A stretch of 64,000 nt of DNA from Ridgeia piscesae (Eukaryota > Annelida > Polychaeta > Sabellida > Siboglinidae). Positions 47,360-59,683 of the stretch are shown here, one piece after another. Every line of letters begins with the position of its first letter. Within the stretch, counting starts at the first letter, position 1. The notes below the pieces were generated by a model. That model ran no database searches. It was given only the letters and a program-made list of their open reading frames with translations, and was not told where the DNA came from. Where the stretch lies: positions 1 to 64,000 of the forward strand of contig JAODUO010001338.1 in the NCBI GenBank assembly GCA_025642075.2, in the 5' to 3' direction. A program made the translations under genes and the position numbers.

Positions 47360-48202
47360 GGGACCCGGATGATTGGGCCCAAAACGTGTTCGGCCCATTG
47401 GCCCGAATCATCCGAATCTGCAATCGGTGTGGTTCGGCCTACTTGGGCCGAATCATCCGTATCTGCATCGTGTCTCGGCGAGCTACGTGGACCGAATCGT
47501 CCGTCATTACATGCGGTTGATTATTTTATGCGGCGTTTACATTTATTATGTTATTATTAGTTGACGTTACTTAACGTTTTTGCGCGTCGTTAATATTATT
47601 ATGTGATTATTATTGGACGTTACTTAACGTTTGTGTGCGTCGTTAATGTTATTATGTGATTATCATTGGACGTTACTTAACGTTTGTGCGCATCGTTAAT
47701 ATTATTATGTGATTATCATTGGACGTTATTTAACGTTTTTGCGCATCGTTAATATTATTATGTGATTATCATTGGACGTTACTTAACGTTTTTGTGTGTC
47801 GTTAATTTTACTATGTGATATATATATATATATACACATAGGACGATTCGGACGATTCGGGCCACTCAGTCGGATGATTCGGCCCACCTCGTTAAAACAC
47901 ACGGATGCCGTTTCGGACGATTCGGCCCACTGCACGCGAAAACGATGAGGACGGCATCGGCCCACACTGTATATATATATAATATAATATATATTTTATA
48001 TATATACAGTGTGGGCCGAATTGTCCGTCCTAACATTCGCTGTTCGCGTGCAGTGGGCCGAATCGTCCGAAACGGCATCCGTGTGTTTTAACGAGGTGGG
48101 CCGAATCATCCGACTGAGTGGCCCGAATCGTCCGAATCGTCCTGGGCCGAATCATACGTCGAGGTGGGCCGAACGCGTTTTGGGCCGAATCAACCGGGAC
48201 CC
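47360..48202. mobile_element. Non-autonomous DNA transposon (MITE-like), 843 bp, with 8-bp target duplication
   Basis: Both sides are flanked by TTCTCAGT (47352-47359 and 48203-48210). The ends GGGACCCGGATGATT and AATCAACCGGGACCC are near inverted repeats and continue inward as (G)GGCCCAAAACG...TTCGGCCCA. Many copies of CCGAATCATCCG / CGGACGATTCGGCCCA occur in both orientations. The core holds five direct repeats of ACGTTACTTAACGTTT-TGCG near 47560-47815, and a long palindrome centred near 47985. An 8-bp duplication with GGG ends would fit Merlin-like or hAT-like elements. There is no transposase. Confidence 0.8.
47826..48147. repeat. Palindrome with ~150-bp arms inside the MITE
   Basis: The left arm (47840-47975: GGACGATTCGGGCCACTCAG ... 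CACACTGTATA) is the near reverse complement of the right arm (47998-48147), around an AT-rich centre of about 25 bp. As RNA it would form one long hairpin. Confidence 0.85.
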
Positions 48203-48210
48203 TTCTCAGT

Positions 48211-49300
48211 AGGATTGGCAGTCCTTTCCCTCAAGGCTTCACCATGACCCCCCATATCAATTGGTTAAATCAAAGCGTGCAATTAGCTGCAGTCAATTGG
48301 TCCCTGGCAGGTAACAATACAGATAAAGCCCTTTTCCCAATCAGTCAAAGTCATGCCTCAGTGACACACAGCTCTATCACTTGCCTCTGTCACTTGCCTC
48401 ACACAACATACCAAAGCCCAACAATATACCAAGCAACATATTGAATTGAGCACAACTGTACAACCATGTGGGCCTCGTAATAACAAAATGTCAGCTGTCT
48501 TACTGTTGAGTGTTGTTAAGGTTTATTATTATAAATTTGCACAAATAAAGTGAGTAATCAGGTAAGTATAAATTTCAGATAATTTGAAGAAAAAAAATCA
48601 ATATCTTGATTTTTTCATGTTGATTAAATCAATGATTTAATCAATTTGATTAAACCAACGCCAACCCTGATATAGATAGTCCATTTTGGACAGGCAAATT
48701 GTGTGACTAGACAGCAGGGCTTTATGCAGGACCAAATTATTGCCAGTCATACAGGTTTTGGTGGACACATGGATATTAACTGTTAAGCCAGTTTACGAAC
48801 TTTAAAATGTGCCTGATGACCTGAAATGGACTACAAACACACGTGACACTATTTACACTCACTTCTAAGACATAATTGCCAATATCTATGGTTTTGGAAC
48901 ACATTTTTGCTCCTTCATTTTTTTACCCGTCCACCCATATTTCTACCCATCCACAACTGTGTGTACCCGTCTCTGCATAAAGCTATGCTAGAGTACAGCT
49001 AGACAGCTACACAAATCTTATTTCAACTGTGGTGCAGTTGTAGTAGCACAGTTGAGATGTGTGGATCATTGTTTCTGGCATAGCTTTATGCAGTGTACTG
49101 CAGAGATCTGTCTGCCTGTCATTTGGACAGGTAAACCCCGTTGTGGACGACTACACAATTATAAGTGTTCAACTTCAAGTATACTCCTTTTCAAAACATA
49201 TTTCTTCATTGTATATCATCATTCGTACCATGTGACTTGTTATTTACTTGATTTGTGTTGTTTGTTTGTCAATGTTGTGTGTTTTGAAATAAAATTGATG
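48211..49300. other. Intronic DNA with possible element end and a perfect inverted repeat
   Basis: A GATTTAATCAATTTGATTAAAC stretch ending CCAACCCTG at about 48670 resembles a hAT-like terminus. CTGCATAAAGCTATGC (48973-48988) is the perfect reverse complement of 49078-49093. No exon of the enzyme gene is apparent. Confidence 0.5.
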
Positions 49301-49304
49301 AATC

Positions 49305-50114
49305 TATCTATACACATGTCTACAGTGGCATCTATCTATACACATGTCTACAGTGGCAACTATGTATACACATGTCTACAGTGGCAACTATGTATACACA
49401 TGTCTACAGTGGCATCTATCTATACACATGTCTACAGTGGCATCTATCTATACACATGTCTACAGTGGCATCTATCTATACACATGTCTACAGTGGCATA
49501 TATCTATACACATGTCTACAGTGGCATCTATCTACACACATGTCTACAGTGGCATCTATCTACACATGTCTACAGTGGCATCTATCTATACACATGTCTA
49601 CAGTGGCATCTATCTATGCACATGTCTACAGTTGCATCTATCTATACACATGTCTACAGGGGCATATATATATATACATATGTCTACAGTGGCATCTATG
49701 TATACACATGTCTACAGTGGCATCTATGTATACACATGTCTACAGTGGCATCTCTCTATACACATGTCTACAGTGGCATCTATGTATACACATGTCTACA
49801 GTGGCATCTATGTATACACATGTCTACAGTTGCATCTATGTATACACGTCTACAGTGGCATCTCTCTATACACATGTCTACAGTGGCATCTATCTATACA
49901 CATGTCTACAGTGGCATCTATCTATACGCATGTATACAGTGGCATGTATCTATACACATGTCTACAGTGGCATATATCTATACACATGTCTACAGTGGCA
50001 TCTATGTATACACATGTCTACAGTGGCATATATGTATACACATGTCTAGTGGCATATATCTATACACATGTCTACAGTGGCATCTATCTATACACATGTC
50101 TACAGTGGCATCTA
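49305..50114. repeat. 28-bp minisatellite, left half, about 29 copies
   Basis: The unit contains ATACACATGTCTACAGTGGC and ATCTATCT (or ATCTATGT). Its 28-bp length keeps three reading frames open, which explains the long frames across it. Confidence 0.96.
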
Positions 50115-51180
50115 CAGGGGTAGAAATAACTCCAAAATCTAGGTAGCCATCCGGGCTACCAGCTTGAAATTTCTGGTAGCCCACACCCATATCTGGTAGC
50201 CCAATTTTTTAAATAATAATACATTACTCTGTATATAACTCGCTAACTAAAATTGTGGGCAGAGGGGTATTTTTGTTGAACCGTTGCAATTTCTTGCACC
50301 ATTAAGATTAGCCAACATGCAATGCATTTTAAAAACAGAGATAGTTAATTAGAACAATTTACCATATCAACTATACTCTTCTACATATCAGAAATGGTAA
50401 CAGCCGACGAGTCGCTCTCTTATGGGGGCCACTGTTGCACTACTTTTGTTTTAGTAAATATCAGTTTAGCATGAATCACTGTTTAGCATACAATAACTGG
50501 CGAAAGTAGAAACTAAGTCAACTTAGTTACATGTGTACATTTTACTCGTATTACAAAACAATTTTGAATTATTCAATTTAATATTCTCAAATGTGCTGTA
50601 TAAATTGCATATATATTATTGTTTATTATAATATAGATACTAGGCTTACATACTTTAACATGTTTTAACATCTATTTTATTTGAACAGTGCTTCAAATTG
50701 CCCTGGCTTGGATGCATTACAAAAACGTGTTGTGTACAAAAGAAACAGCTTTCTCATATCTAATAGAAGACTAGCAGATTTCTCAGAAATTGACCTCCCA
50801 GTACTTGGAAGTGCAGCCAGCCACCAGGCACCTGCAACAATGTTTTAAACCTCATCCTGTTACTAGGTCGTTTATTACATAATCCAATCATACTGCCAAA
50901 ACAATACATGGTTTCTAGGGTGGTCTTTAAGGGTGTGCAGTAACTTTATTGGTGGTTTATTGACACAGGCCCCATTGCCCCAATGATGTCTTTGAAGTGG
51001 TTAGTTGGATACAATTGTTTCAACCCAATGGAAGCCATTGAGTCGTCTCAGACACTTGACCTGCACTGATGATTAGGCCATCAGTGACCCAGATTCTGTG
51101 GTAGACCACCAGGCTACAGTCTCCAATTGTAGTAGTCCAACAGCAATTCTGGTTGCTGGCTACCACTATTTCGAAACCTG
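50115..51180. mobile_element. Insertion of ~1.07 kb in the 28-bp array, hAT-like ends
   Basis: The array stops at CAGGGGTAGAAATA and resumes right after TATTTCGAAACCTG. These ends are an imperfect inverted pair (10 of 14). ATCTA flanks both sides, but no clear 8-bp duplication is seen. The inside has GGTAGCC repeats at both sides and no open frame of note. Confidence 0.6.
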
Positions 51181-51604
51181 ATCTATGTCTACACATGTCT
51201 ACAGTGGCATCTATCTATACACATGTCTACAGTGGCATCTATCTATACACATGTCTACAGTGGCATTTATCTATACACATGTCTACAGTGGCATTTATGT
51301 ATACACATGTCTACAGTGGCATCTATCTATACACATGTCTAGTGGCATCTATGTATACACGTCTACAGTGGCATCTATGTATACACATGTCTACAGTGGC
51401 ATCTATCTATACACATGTCTAGTGGCATATATCTATACACGTCTAAAAGTGGCATCTATGTATACACATGTCTACAGTGGCATCTATCTATACATATGTC
51501 TACAGTGGCATCTATCGATACACATGTCTACAGTGGCATCTATCTAGACACATGTCTACAGTGGCATCTATCTATGCACATGTCTACAGTGGCATCTATG
51601 TATA
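51181..51604. repeat. 28-bp minisatellite, right half, about 15 copies
   Basis: Same unit as 49305-50114, continuing directly after the insertion. Confidence 0.96.
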
Positions 51605-52380
51605 ACATTATATTTATGTATATTAAATTCCTAATGTAAAACATAACAGTGATAAGAATTGCTTAAAATGGAATAGTAAAATTACATTGCATTTGAACAG
51701 TATGTACTAGTAATAGGAAGGCAATGAGGTAATTGTAATAAAGTACACTGTAATGTGAGTGATCCTAGCCATTGTGTGGTCATCATTTCCACAACGCCAC
51801 TGTTTGTCTCTGTACGTACTATAAATACACACACACTGAATAGTAATGGCCTAAAGGGTCTGGTAGAGTTTTCTTACATGTTTCTGCCAAACAAAACTAC
51901 AACTCAACAAAAATGTTAACCGATTAGCACTCAAATGGGGCATTGACAGTCACCCCAAATCTCCTCAGGTCGGCCATAGCCGGCCAGCGAATACAGCACA
52001 GCGTTTGAATTCGGTTTATGTGGTTGCATCTAGTGATTAAGAGATGTAATAAATGCAACACCTATCTAGACATATGACATTAAATTGTGGCTATTTTGGA
52101 TACTTCCGTTCTCAAAAATATTTACCGGGTTTTTGAAAATTTAACAGCAATAGGTTTTGTTTTTGGACATTAAAAATGACCTCCAGCCAGGAGGTTGGCC
52201 ACATATACAGCTAAAATATGTAACATATTATAACAAGTTATCCACCAGTGTGTAGACAATTTAATGTTCTTTTAAATAAACCCAACTTGTAGCAGTGAAA
52301 AGCCAAGCATAAACAAGTTACACTGCAACAAAGTATTTATTTTATAATATGTTTCAAAATGTTTTAGTGTCAATCAACAT
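51605..52380. other. Intronic unique sequence
   Basis: Part of intron a-b of the enzyme gene. I see no repeat or exon. Confidence 0.5.
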
Positions 52381-52407
52381 ATTTTAAAGTTACAACAACA
52401 GCTTTGC

Positions 52408-52845
52408 TGCCACTGACCCCGCCCACTGTGAAGGCACTTTTATTATCTACAACATGCACAACAGGCACTAGAGCAAGCAATATTTTTAAACATCTACCTA
52501 GGGTAAATCAAATATTTGTCACATTAAAATTGGCTGAGTGCAAATGGGTTAATGTGTGCACATATCATTAGAGAATACCACATACAATGAGAGAGAATAC
52601 TGGCACTGACACATACAAGAGGTGAGACAGAATACTGGCACTGACACATACAAGAGGTGAGAGAGAAGAGTGCCCACTTTGTTGCCAGACAACGTGCTTC
52701 CTGTCATGTCGTCTCTCTTAATGTACACCTCAAAGCCTTCTGGGACATCGGGAAGATTCCACTTGTGAATAGGGGTGTCAAGGTTGCCCAACTGAAAGCA
52801 GAAACTACATTAGCGAGGCTCAGTTCAGGAACATGTAGTTGTTGA
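52408..52845. repeat. Unique flank plus exon a, first of two identical blocks
   Basis: Identical to 53784-54221 (offset 1376), from CACTGTGAAGGCAC to TTGTTGATGTAGGTGATCAT. Only the left edge differs by a few deletions. Confidence 0.9.
52678..52791 (-). CDS. D-cysteine desulfhydrase/ACC deaminase-like, exon a (copy 1)
   Basis: The acceptor CTGCTTTCAG|TTGGGC and a weaker donor AACAAA|GTGGGC are on the - strand, with 38 codons in phase 0. It reads L-G-N-L-D-T-P-I-H-K-W, then V-Y-I-K-R-D-D-M-T-G-S, then L-S-G-N-K. The last Lys is the expected PLP Schiff-base residue (G-N-K followed by V-R-K-L-E in exon b). It is identical to copy 2 at 54054-54167, including the flanks, so one copy is either a recent duplication or an assembly artefact. 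Confidence 0.88.
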
Positions 52846-53772
52846 TGTAGGTGATCATGTGTTTGCCCCGATTATTTCATGATGATGTTGCCAAACGGCT
52901 CGTGGTGATCATGATGTGTTCCAAGGCTACGTGGTGATCAGATGATGTTGCCTAACGAGCTCGTAGGTGATCATAGTGTTCCCCAACAGCTACGTGGTGA
53001 TCATGATGATGTTGCCTAACGAGCACTAGGTGATCATGATGATGTTGCCCAACGAGCTACGTAGGTGATCATGATGATGTTGCCAAACGAGCTCTAGGTG
53101 ATCATGTATGTTCCCCAACACTCGTGGTGATCATGATGAGGGGCCTCGAGCTACGTAGGTGATCATGATGATGTTCCAACAGCTCGTAGGTGATCATGAT
53201 GATTTAACCTAACGAGCTACGTAGGTGATCATGATGATGTTGCCAACGAGCTACGTAGGTGATCATGATGATGTTCCAACGAGCTACGTAGGTGATCATG
53301 ATGATTTCCAAGGGCTACGTAGGTGATCATGATGATGTTCCAACGAGCTACGTAGGTGATCATGATGATGTTGCCTAACGAGCTATGTAGGTGATCATGA
53401 TGATGTTCCCCAACAGCTACGTAAGTGATCATGATGATGTTCCTAACGAGCTACATAGGTGATCTGATGATGTTCCTAACGAGCTACGTAGGTGATCATG
53501 ATGATGTTACCAAGACTCGGGTGATCATGATGATGTTGCCAACAGAGTGGTGATCATGATGATTTTAAACTAGGTATCATGAGTTTCCTAACAGTAGTAG
53601 GTGATCATGATAATGTTCTAAAGCTACGTAGGTGATCATGATGATGTTCCAAGACTACGTAAGGTGATCATGATGATGTTACCTAACGAGCTACGTAGGT
53701 GTTATTGTTACTAATGATGTTATCAATGTGTTGCCTACGGTACAATCATGATGATTTACCTAACGAGCTACA
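52846..53772. repeat. 35-bp array, deletion-rich copy
   Basis: It uses the same unit as 54222-56747, but nearly every unit carries one or more small deletions; only some units between 53,220 and 53,700 are clean. It lies between the two copies of exon a. Confidence 0.85.
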
Positions 53773-54053
53773 AGGGACAGATTTGCTACACTGACCCGCC
53801 ACTGTGAAGGCACTTTTATTATCTACAACATGCACAACAGGCACTAGAGCAAGCAATATTTTTAAACATCTACCTAGGGTAAATCAAATATTTGTCACAT
53901 TAAAATTGGCTGAGTGCAAATGGGTTAATGTGTGCACATATCATTAGAGAATACCACATACAATGAGAGAGAATACTGGCACTGACACATACAAGAGGTG
54001 AGACAGAATACTGGCACTGACACATACAAGAGGTGAGAGAGAAGAGTGCCCAC

Positions 54054-54167
54054 TTTGTTGCCAGACAACGTGCTTCCTGTCATGTCGTCTCTCTTAATGT
54101 ACACCTCAAAGCCTTCTGGGACATCGGGAAGATTCCACTTGTGAATAGGGGTGTCAAGGTTGCCCAA
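54054..54167 (-). CDS. D-cysteine desulfhydrase/ACC deaminase-like, exon a (copy 2)
   Basis: It has the same 38 codons and splice borders as 52678-52791. It is followed on the high side by the clean 35-bp array. If both copies are real, only one can be used per transcript without repeating the PLP-lysine segment; both are phase 0, so inclusion of both would stay in frame. Confidence 0.8.
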
Positions 54168-54221
54168 CTGAAAGCAGAAACTACATTAGCGAGGCTCAGT
54201 TCAGGAACATGTAGTTGTTGA

Positions 54222-56747
54222 TGTAGGTGATCATGATGATGTTGCCCAACGAGCTACGTAGGTGATCATGATGATGTTGCCTAACGAGCTACGTAGGTGA
54301 TCATGATGATGTTACCTAACGAGCTACGTAGGTGATCATGATGATGTTGCCTAACGAGCTACGTAGGTGATCATGATGATGTTACCTAACGAGCTACGTA
54401 GGTGATCATGATGATGTTGCCTAACGAGCTACGTAGGTGATCATGATGATGTTGCCTAACGAGCTACGTAGGTGATCATGATGATGTTGCCTAACGAGCT
54501 ACGTAGGTGATCATGATGATGTTGCCCAACGAGCTACGTAGGTGATCATGATGATGTTGCCTAACGAGCTACGTAGGTGATCATGATGATGTTGCCTAAC
54601 GAGCTACGTAGGTGATCATGATGATGTTACCTAACGAGCTACGTAGGTGATCATGATGATGTTGCCTAACGAGCTACGTAGGTGATCATGATGATGTTGC
54701 CTAACGAGCTACGTAGGTGATCATGATGATGTTGCCTAACGAGCTACGTAGGTGATCATGATGATGTTGCCAACAGCTAGAGTGATACCTAACGAGCTAC
54801 GTAGGTGATCATGATGATGTTGCCTAACGAGCTACGTAGGTGATCATGATGATGTTACCTAACGAGCTACGTAGGTGATCATGATGATGTTGCCTAACGA
54901 GCTACGTAGGTGATCATGATGATTTAACCTAACGAGCTACGTAGGTGATCATGATGATGTTGCCTAACGAGCTACGTAGGTGATCATGATGATGTTGCCC
55001 AACGAGCTACGTAGGTGATCATGATGATTTAACCTAACGAGCTACGTAGGTGATCATGATGATGTTACCTAACGAGCTATGTAGGTGATCATGATGATGT
55101 TGCCTAACGAGCTACGTAAGTGATCATGATGATGTTACCTAACGAGCTACATAGGTGATCATGATGATGTTGCCTAACGAGCTACGTAGGTGATCATGAT
55201 GATGTTGCCTAACGAGCTACGTAGGTGATCATGATGATGTTACCTAACGAGCTACGTAGGTGATCATGATGATGTTGCCTAACGAGCTACGTAGGTGATC
55301 ATGATGATGTTGCCTAACGAGCTACGTAGGTGATCATGATGATGTTGCCCAACGAGCTCGTAGGTGATCATGATGATGTTGCCAACGAGCTACGTAGGTG
55401 ATCATGATGATGTTGCCCTAACGAGCTACGTAGGTGATCATGATGATGTTACCTAACGAGCTACGTAGGTGATCATGATGATGTTGCCTAACGAGCTACG
55501 TAGGTGATCATGATGATTTAACCTAACGAGCTACGTAGGTGATCATGATGATGTTGCCTAACGAGCTACGTAGGTGATCATGATGATGTTGCCCAACGAG
55601 CTATGTAGGTGATCATGATGATTTAACCTAACGAGCTACGTAGGTGATCATGATGATGTTACCTAACGAGCTACGTAGGTGATCATGATGATGTTGCCTA
55701 ACGAGCTACGTAGGTGATCATGATGATGTTGCCTAACGAGCTACGTAGTGATCATGATGATGTTGCCTAACGAGCTACGTAGGTGATCATGATGATGTTG
55801 CCTAACGAGCTACGTAGGTGATCATGATGATGTTACCTAACGAGCTACGTAGGTGATCATGATGATGTTGCCTAACGAGCTACGTAGGTGATCATGATGA
55901 TGTTGCCTAACGAGCTACGTAGGTGATCATGATGATGTTGCCCAACGAGCTACGTAGGTGATCATGATGATGTTGCCTAACGAGCTACGTAGGTGATCAT
56001 GATGATGTTGCCCAACGAGCTATGTTGATGTGTTGCCAACGAGCTACGTAGGTGATCATGATGATGTTGCCTAACGAGCTATGTAGGTGATCATGATGAT
56101 GTTGCCTAACGAGCTACGTAGGTGATCATGATGATGTTACCTAACGAGCTACGTAGGTGATCATGATGATGTTGCCTAACGAGCTACGTAGGTGATCATG
56201 ATGATGTTGCCCAACGAGCTACGTAGGTGATCATGATGATTTAACCTAACGAGCTACGTAGGTGATCATGATGATTTAACCTAACGAGCTACGTAGGTGA
56301 TCATGATGATGTTACCTAACAAGCTACGTAGGTGATCATGATGATGTTGCCTAACGAGCTATGTAGGTGATCATGATGATGTTGCCTAACGAGCTACGTA
56401 AGTGATCATGATGATGTTACCTAACGAGCTACGTAGGTGATCATGATGATGTTGCCTAACGAGCTACGTAGGTGATCATGATGATGTTACCTAACGAGCT
56501 ACGTAGGTGATCATGATGATGTTGCCTAACGAGCTACGTAGGTGATCATGATGATGTTGCCTAACGAGCTACGTAGGTGATCATGATGATGTTGCCTAAC
56601 GAGCTACGTATGTGATCATGATTTAACCTAACGAGCTACGTAGGTGATCATGATGATGTTACCTAACGAGCTACGTAGGTGATCATGATGATGTTGCCTA
56701 ACGAGCTACGTAGGTGATCAAGATGATGTTACCTAACGAGCTACGTT
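54222..56747. repeat. 35-bp minisatellite, about 72 copies
   Basis: The unit contains GGTGATCATGATGATGTTGC, CTAACGAGCTACGTA. Variants are TTGCC/TTACC/TTTAACC and CCTAAC/CCCAAC. It holds two short palindromes (TGATCA and TACGTA). It starts about 55 bases upstream (gene sense) of exon a copy 2. Confidence 0.97.
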
Positions 56748-57278
56748 ATGAGCAGCATTTTATCCCAGAAACAAATCATGCATTTAACTTTGTCCGTTCT
56801 CAATGGATAAATGTTGGTTTATATAACTAGATTAAATTAATGGTTATTTTGTTTTGATACTAAACTTAGTATCTACTAACTTAGTATATTAAACTTAGTA
56901 AGATACTAACTTAGTATACTAAACTTAGTATCTACAAAGCTATTTGGCAAAGCCAAAGGACTTTAATCTTTATTATGCAATTAGATTAGAGCAAGCACAC
57001 ACGTCCAGAGTTCAAGAGGTTATTCGACAGTTAAACAAATAACCAGATTCTCAGTCACAAATCCTGTGCAGGTCATCAAAATATAAATATTAAACTTTCA
57101 GAGACCAGTGGCGGTTGAAGTTGTCAAATGCTTCCCAAATAAGCAACGTTTGCATGTTTAACCCACTTCCCAGGGTTAACCCGGGTTGGGCTTAACCTCC
57201 ATTTTGGGATAAATCAGGTTAAATTATTTTAAGGCATTTTATCACAATATGAAACAATATAGCAGGCAGTCTTTCACA
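56748..57278. other. Unique DNA upstream of the array
   Basis: It has a short run of ACTAACTTAGTAT repeats at 56862-56935. No first exon of the enzyme gene was found here. Confidence 0.5.
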
Positions 57279-58438
57279 CAGGGTTGGCACGTTTTTCCCA
57301 CCCTGGTAAATACCGGCCGGTAAATACTGGTAAATACTGATAAATACTGTCCTGGGAAAAACATCAAATAGTGATATATACCAGACTACCTGGGAAATAC
57401 TCTTAAAGGATTAAATTTGAACCATTTTTGCAATACAAGTTGCTGTACCATCACCATAATGATATATGTGTAAATATACATCAATACTGGTTGTTTTTGA
57501 ACAATTATAATTATAGTACGACTGAAAACAACAATACTACCACTAAATTTAAAATTCCTAAATACATTCAATCGCAGTGTTACAGGTTCAAAAGAAACAA
57601 AACACTTCAGGTATATACTAATAAATACAATATTAATATTGTTACTGAAACACTGTAAAAACAAGATAAGGCACAAGTTGCATTTATCATCAAACTGTAT
57701 TACAGTGTATACTAATGCCCACAGAAGTCTTTGTCAATTATCAAACTGTTGTAAAGTTACTGTGTCACAGTGTCATCAGGAATCTGCCCTTGAATGGATT
57801 AAATGTGTGATTGTGCTATGGGTAATCCACGCCATGCACCACATGGCTTACGGTGGGTGACAAAAGGGATTCCATGCTTATGCAGATACACAGCAGAGAA
57901 GTAATGTAACGAAGCACATTTACTTCCTTACTTTACTTAAGTAGAAAAGTTTACTTTTCTTGAGTAATGAAGTACATTTTTGGAAGTACCAACGAAGTAG
58001 AAATGTGTGTACTTTTTTCTAAATGTAACGAAGTACTGATCATTTTTTTGTTAAATTTGCGAAGCTCCTTTATAGTTCTATGAACTATATGTGTCAGAAG
58101 CACGTGCAGCACTGTTTGCCGTCAGCATCTAGATTTACTAGGTGCCAGGACTGCAGGATCACAGCAGCCAGCATGGCTGCTGGGACTGCACTGCTCTGAC
58201 AACAATGACCAAGGGTTATTTAAATCCTTGCTTTAACCAGACAAGAACAAACAGGTGCCTTACTATCTTCTTGTGTAGCTCCTATTGTTGATACAGTTTG
58301 TTAACTTTAGATGATCCTTGTGAATGGCACAGGCCATATGTATATCGAGGATTCACCATTATTGCCCACCGCAAATCTGCCGATCTTTATAATCTGTATC
58401 TATCTGTAATATAGTGTATGTAACTGAGGGAAATCAGT

Positions 58439-58440
<2 letters not shown>

Positions 58441-58498
<58 letters not shown>
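58441..58498. repeat. (AT)n microsatellite
   Basis: Pure TA run of about 58 bases. Confidence 0.95.
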
Positions 58499-58501
<3 letters not shown>

Positions 58502-58994
58502 CATATTAAAGTCTTTATAAGAAATGTTGACATTTCACATGAAGGCATAATTATTATGAAAGGAATGTTGTAACCACTGATCTAGACCTCCGGCCTTCAT
58601 CAATATCATAAATGACACAATCATTCACATGTCCCAGGTGATAAAACTTGTTACAGCTCTAGTACACAGTGATGAGTTAGGGAACCCATGAGTAAGAAGG
58701 ACAACATAGAAATATCTTCATGATTGATAATTATATCCTTTTGTGATTTTGTCTTAGCTTCTGATAATATATGTTCAAGACAATTATTTTGCCTTGCAAT
58801 ATAAAAATGTGTGAACACTACATACAGAGAAAGTGGTAATTTGAATATACTAGAAACACATATATGCAGCACTGTTTGGATTAGTTAAGATTTAACGTCA
58901 TTTTTTATAAAAACTATCTAATTGTGGTCTCATCTAGCTATAATGTGTACCATCACTGGCATGGGTATTTATCTGTTTAGTCACACATTAAAAA

Positions 58995-59100
58995 TGTTGC
59001 TAAGATTAGTCCTCAGTCGGTCAGCCTTTGCACTCAGCAGATCACAAGTTCAAATATTAAGCTGGAGCTGATTTGGAGCTCACAGAGACAATGACTATAG
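58995..59100 (+). mobile_element. Possible tRNA-derived SINE relic
   Basis: TAGTCCTCAGTCGGTCAG resembles a pol III A box, and ACAAGTTCAAATAT about 35 bases later resembles a B box. It does not fold as a complete tRNA. Confidence 0.25.
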
Positions 59101-59683
59101 ATGTTTAGAGGCCCTTAGCCAGTTAGCCTGTATTTTTCGTTAAGTCTGAATATCAAGACATGGTAACTAATGTTTGCTAAGTGGGTACAGTAGAGCCTGC
59201 CAATGTCCAGAGCCCAACATTTCTTTTGTTCCTTAAACAGATTACCAACTGGCATGTGACAGTACTAGACTTTAGTACTTGGCATTGTCCTGTGTGAGAA
59301 TAACAATGGTATTTGTTACTAAATGATCAATTTTCTTTTGAACATCTTGTTGACTTTATGCTTTAAACAAATACAAGGATATACCTGAACTAGTAAATAG
59401 TGAACTTGTTAGCTTTAGATGAATATTAAATAAATTCTAAATGGACAGGAACTAGCCAGTGGTAATATAAATTATGGAGCTATTCCCACATAGTTCCCAG
59501 TAAATACCACTTTTCCCGGTAAATACCGGTAAGTACCAGGTTATTCCCACTGCCCTGTCATAAACCAGTTTTTCCCGGAAACGTGCCAACCGTGTCATCA
59601 TTCCGAGTTCTACGATAGATTAAAGTCTAGTTTAACCCAGCAAATAATAAGTTTCCCTGCTGCAAAGCATCGTGAGTAATGTC

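Larger units (their letters stand above)
57279..59594. mobile_element. Old hAT-like element or pair of ends, ~2.3 kb
   Basis: CAGGGTTGGCACGTTTTTCC at 57279 and the reverse complement of CACGGTTGGCACGTTTCC at 59577-59594 form imperfect ends, each next to GGTAAATACCGG / GGTAAATACTG repeats. I see no clear target duplication and no transposase. It contains an (AT)n run at 58441-58498 and a SINE-like stretch at about 58995-59100. Confidence 0.5.

Noticed and set aside
49052..50146. Frame of 364 codons (Y-T-H-V-Y-S-G repeats)
   Set aside because: 28-bp units read in three frames in turn; there is no non-repetitive domain.
19175..56747. CRISPR-like arrays
   Set aside because: The repeats are back to back without unique spacers, and the DNA is eukaryotic.
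57171..57215. Telomere-like GGGTTAA words
   Set aside because: Only a few scattered copies, with no tandem run.
58995..59100. Functional tRNA gene
   Set aside because: A-box and B-box-like words are present, but there is no acceptor stem or anticodon arm, so it is listed only as a possible SINE relic.
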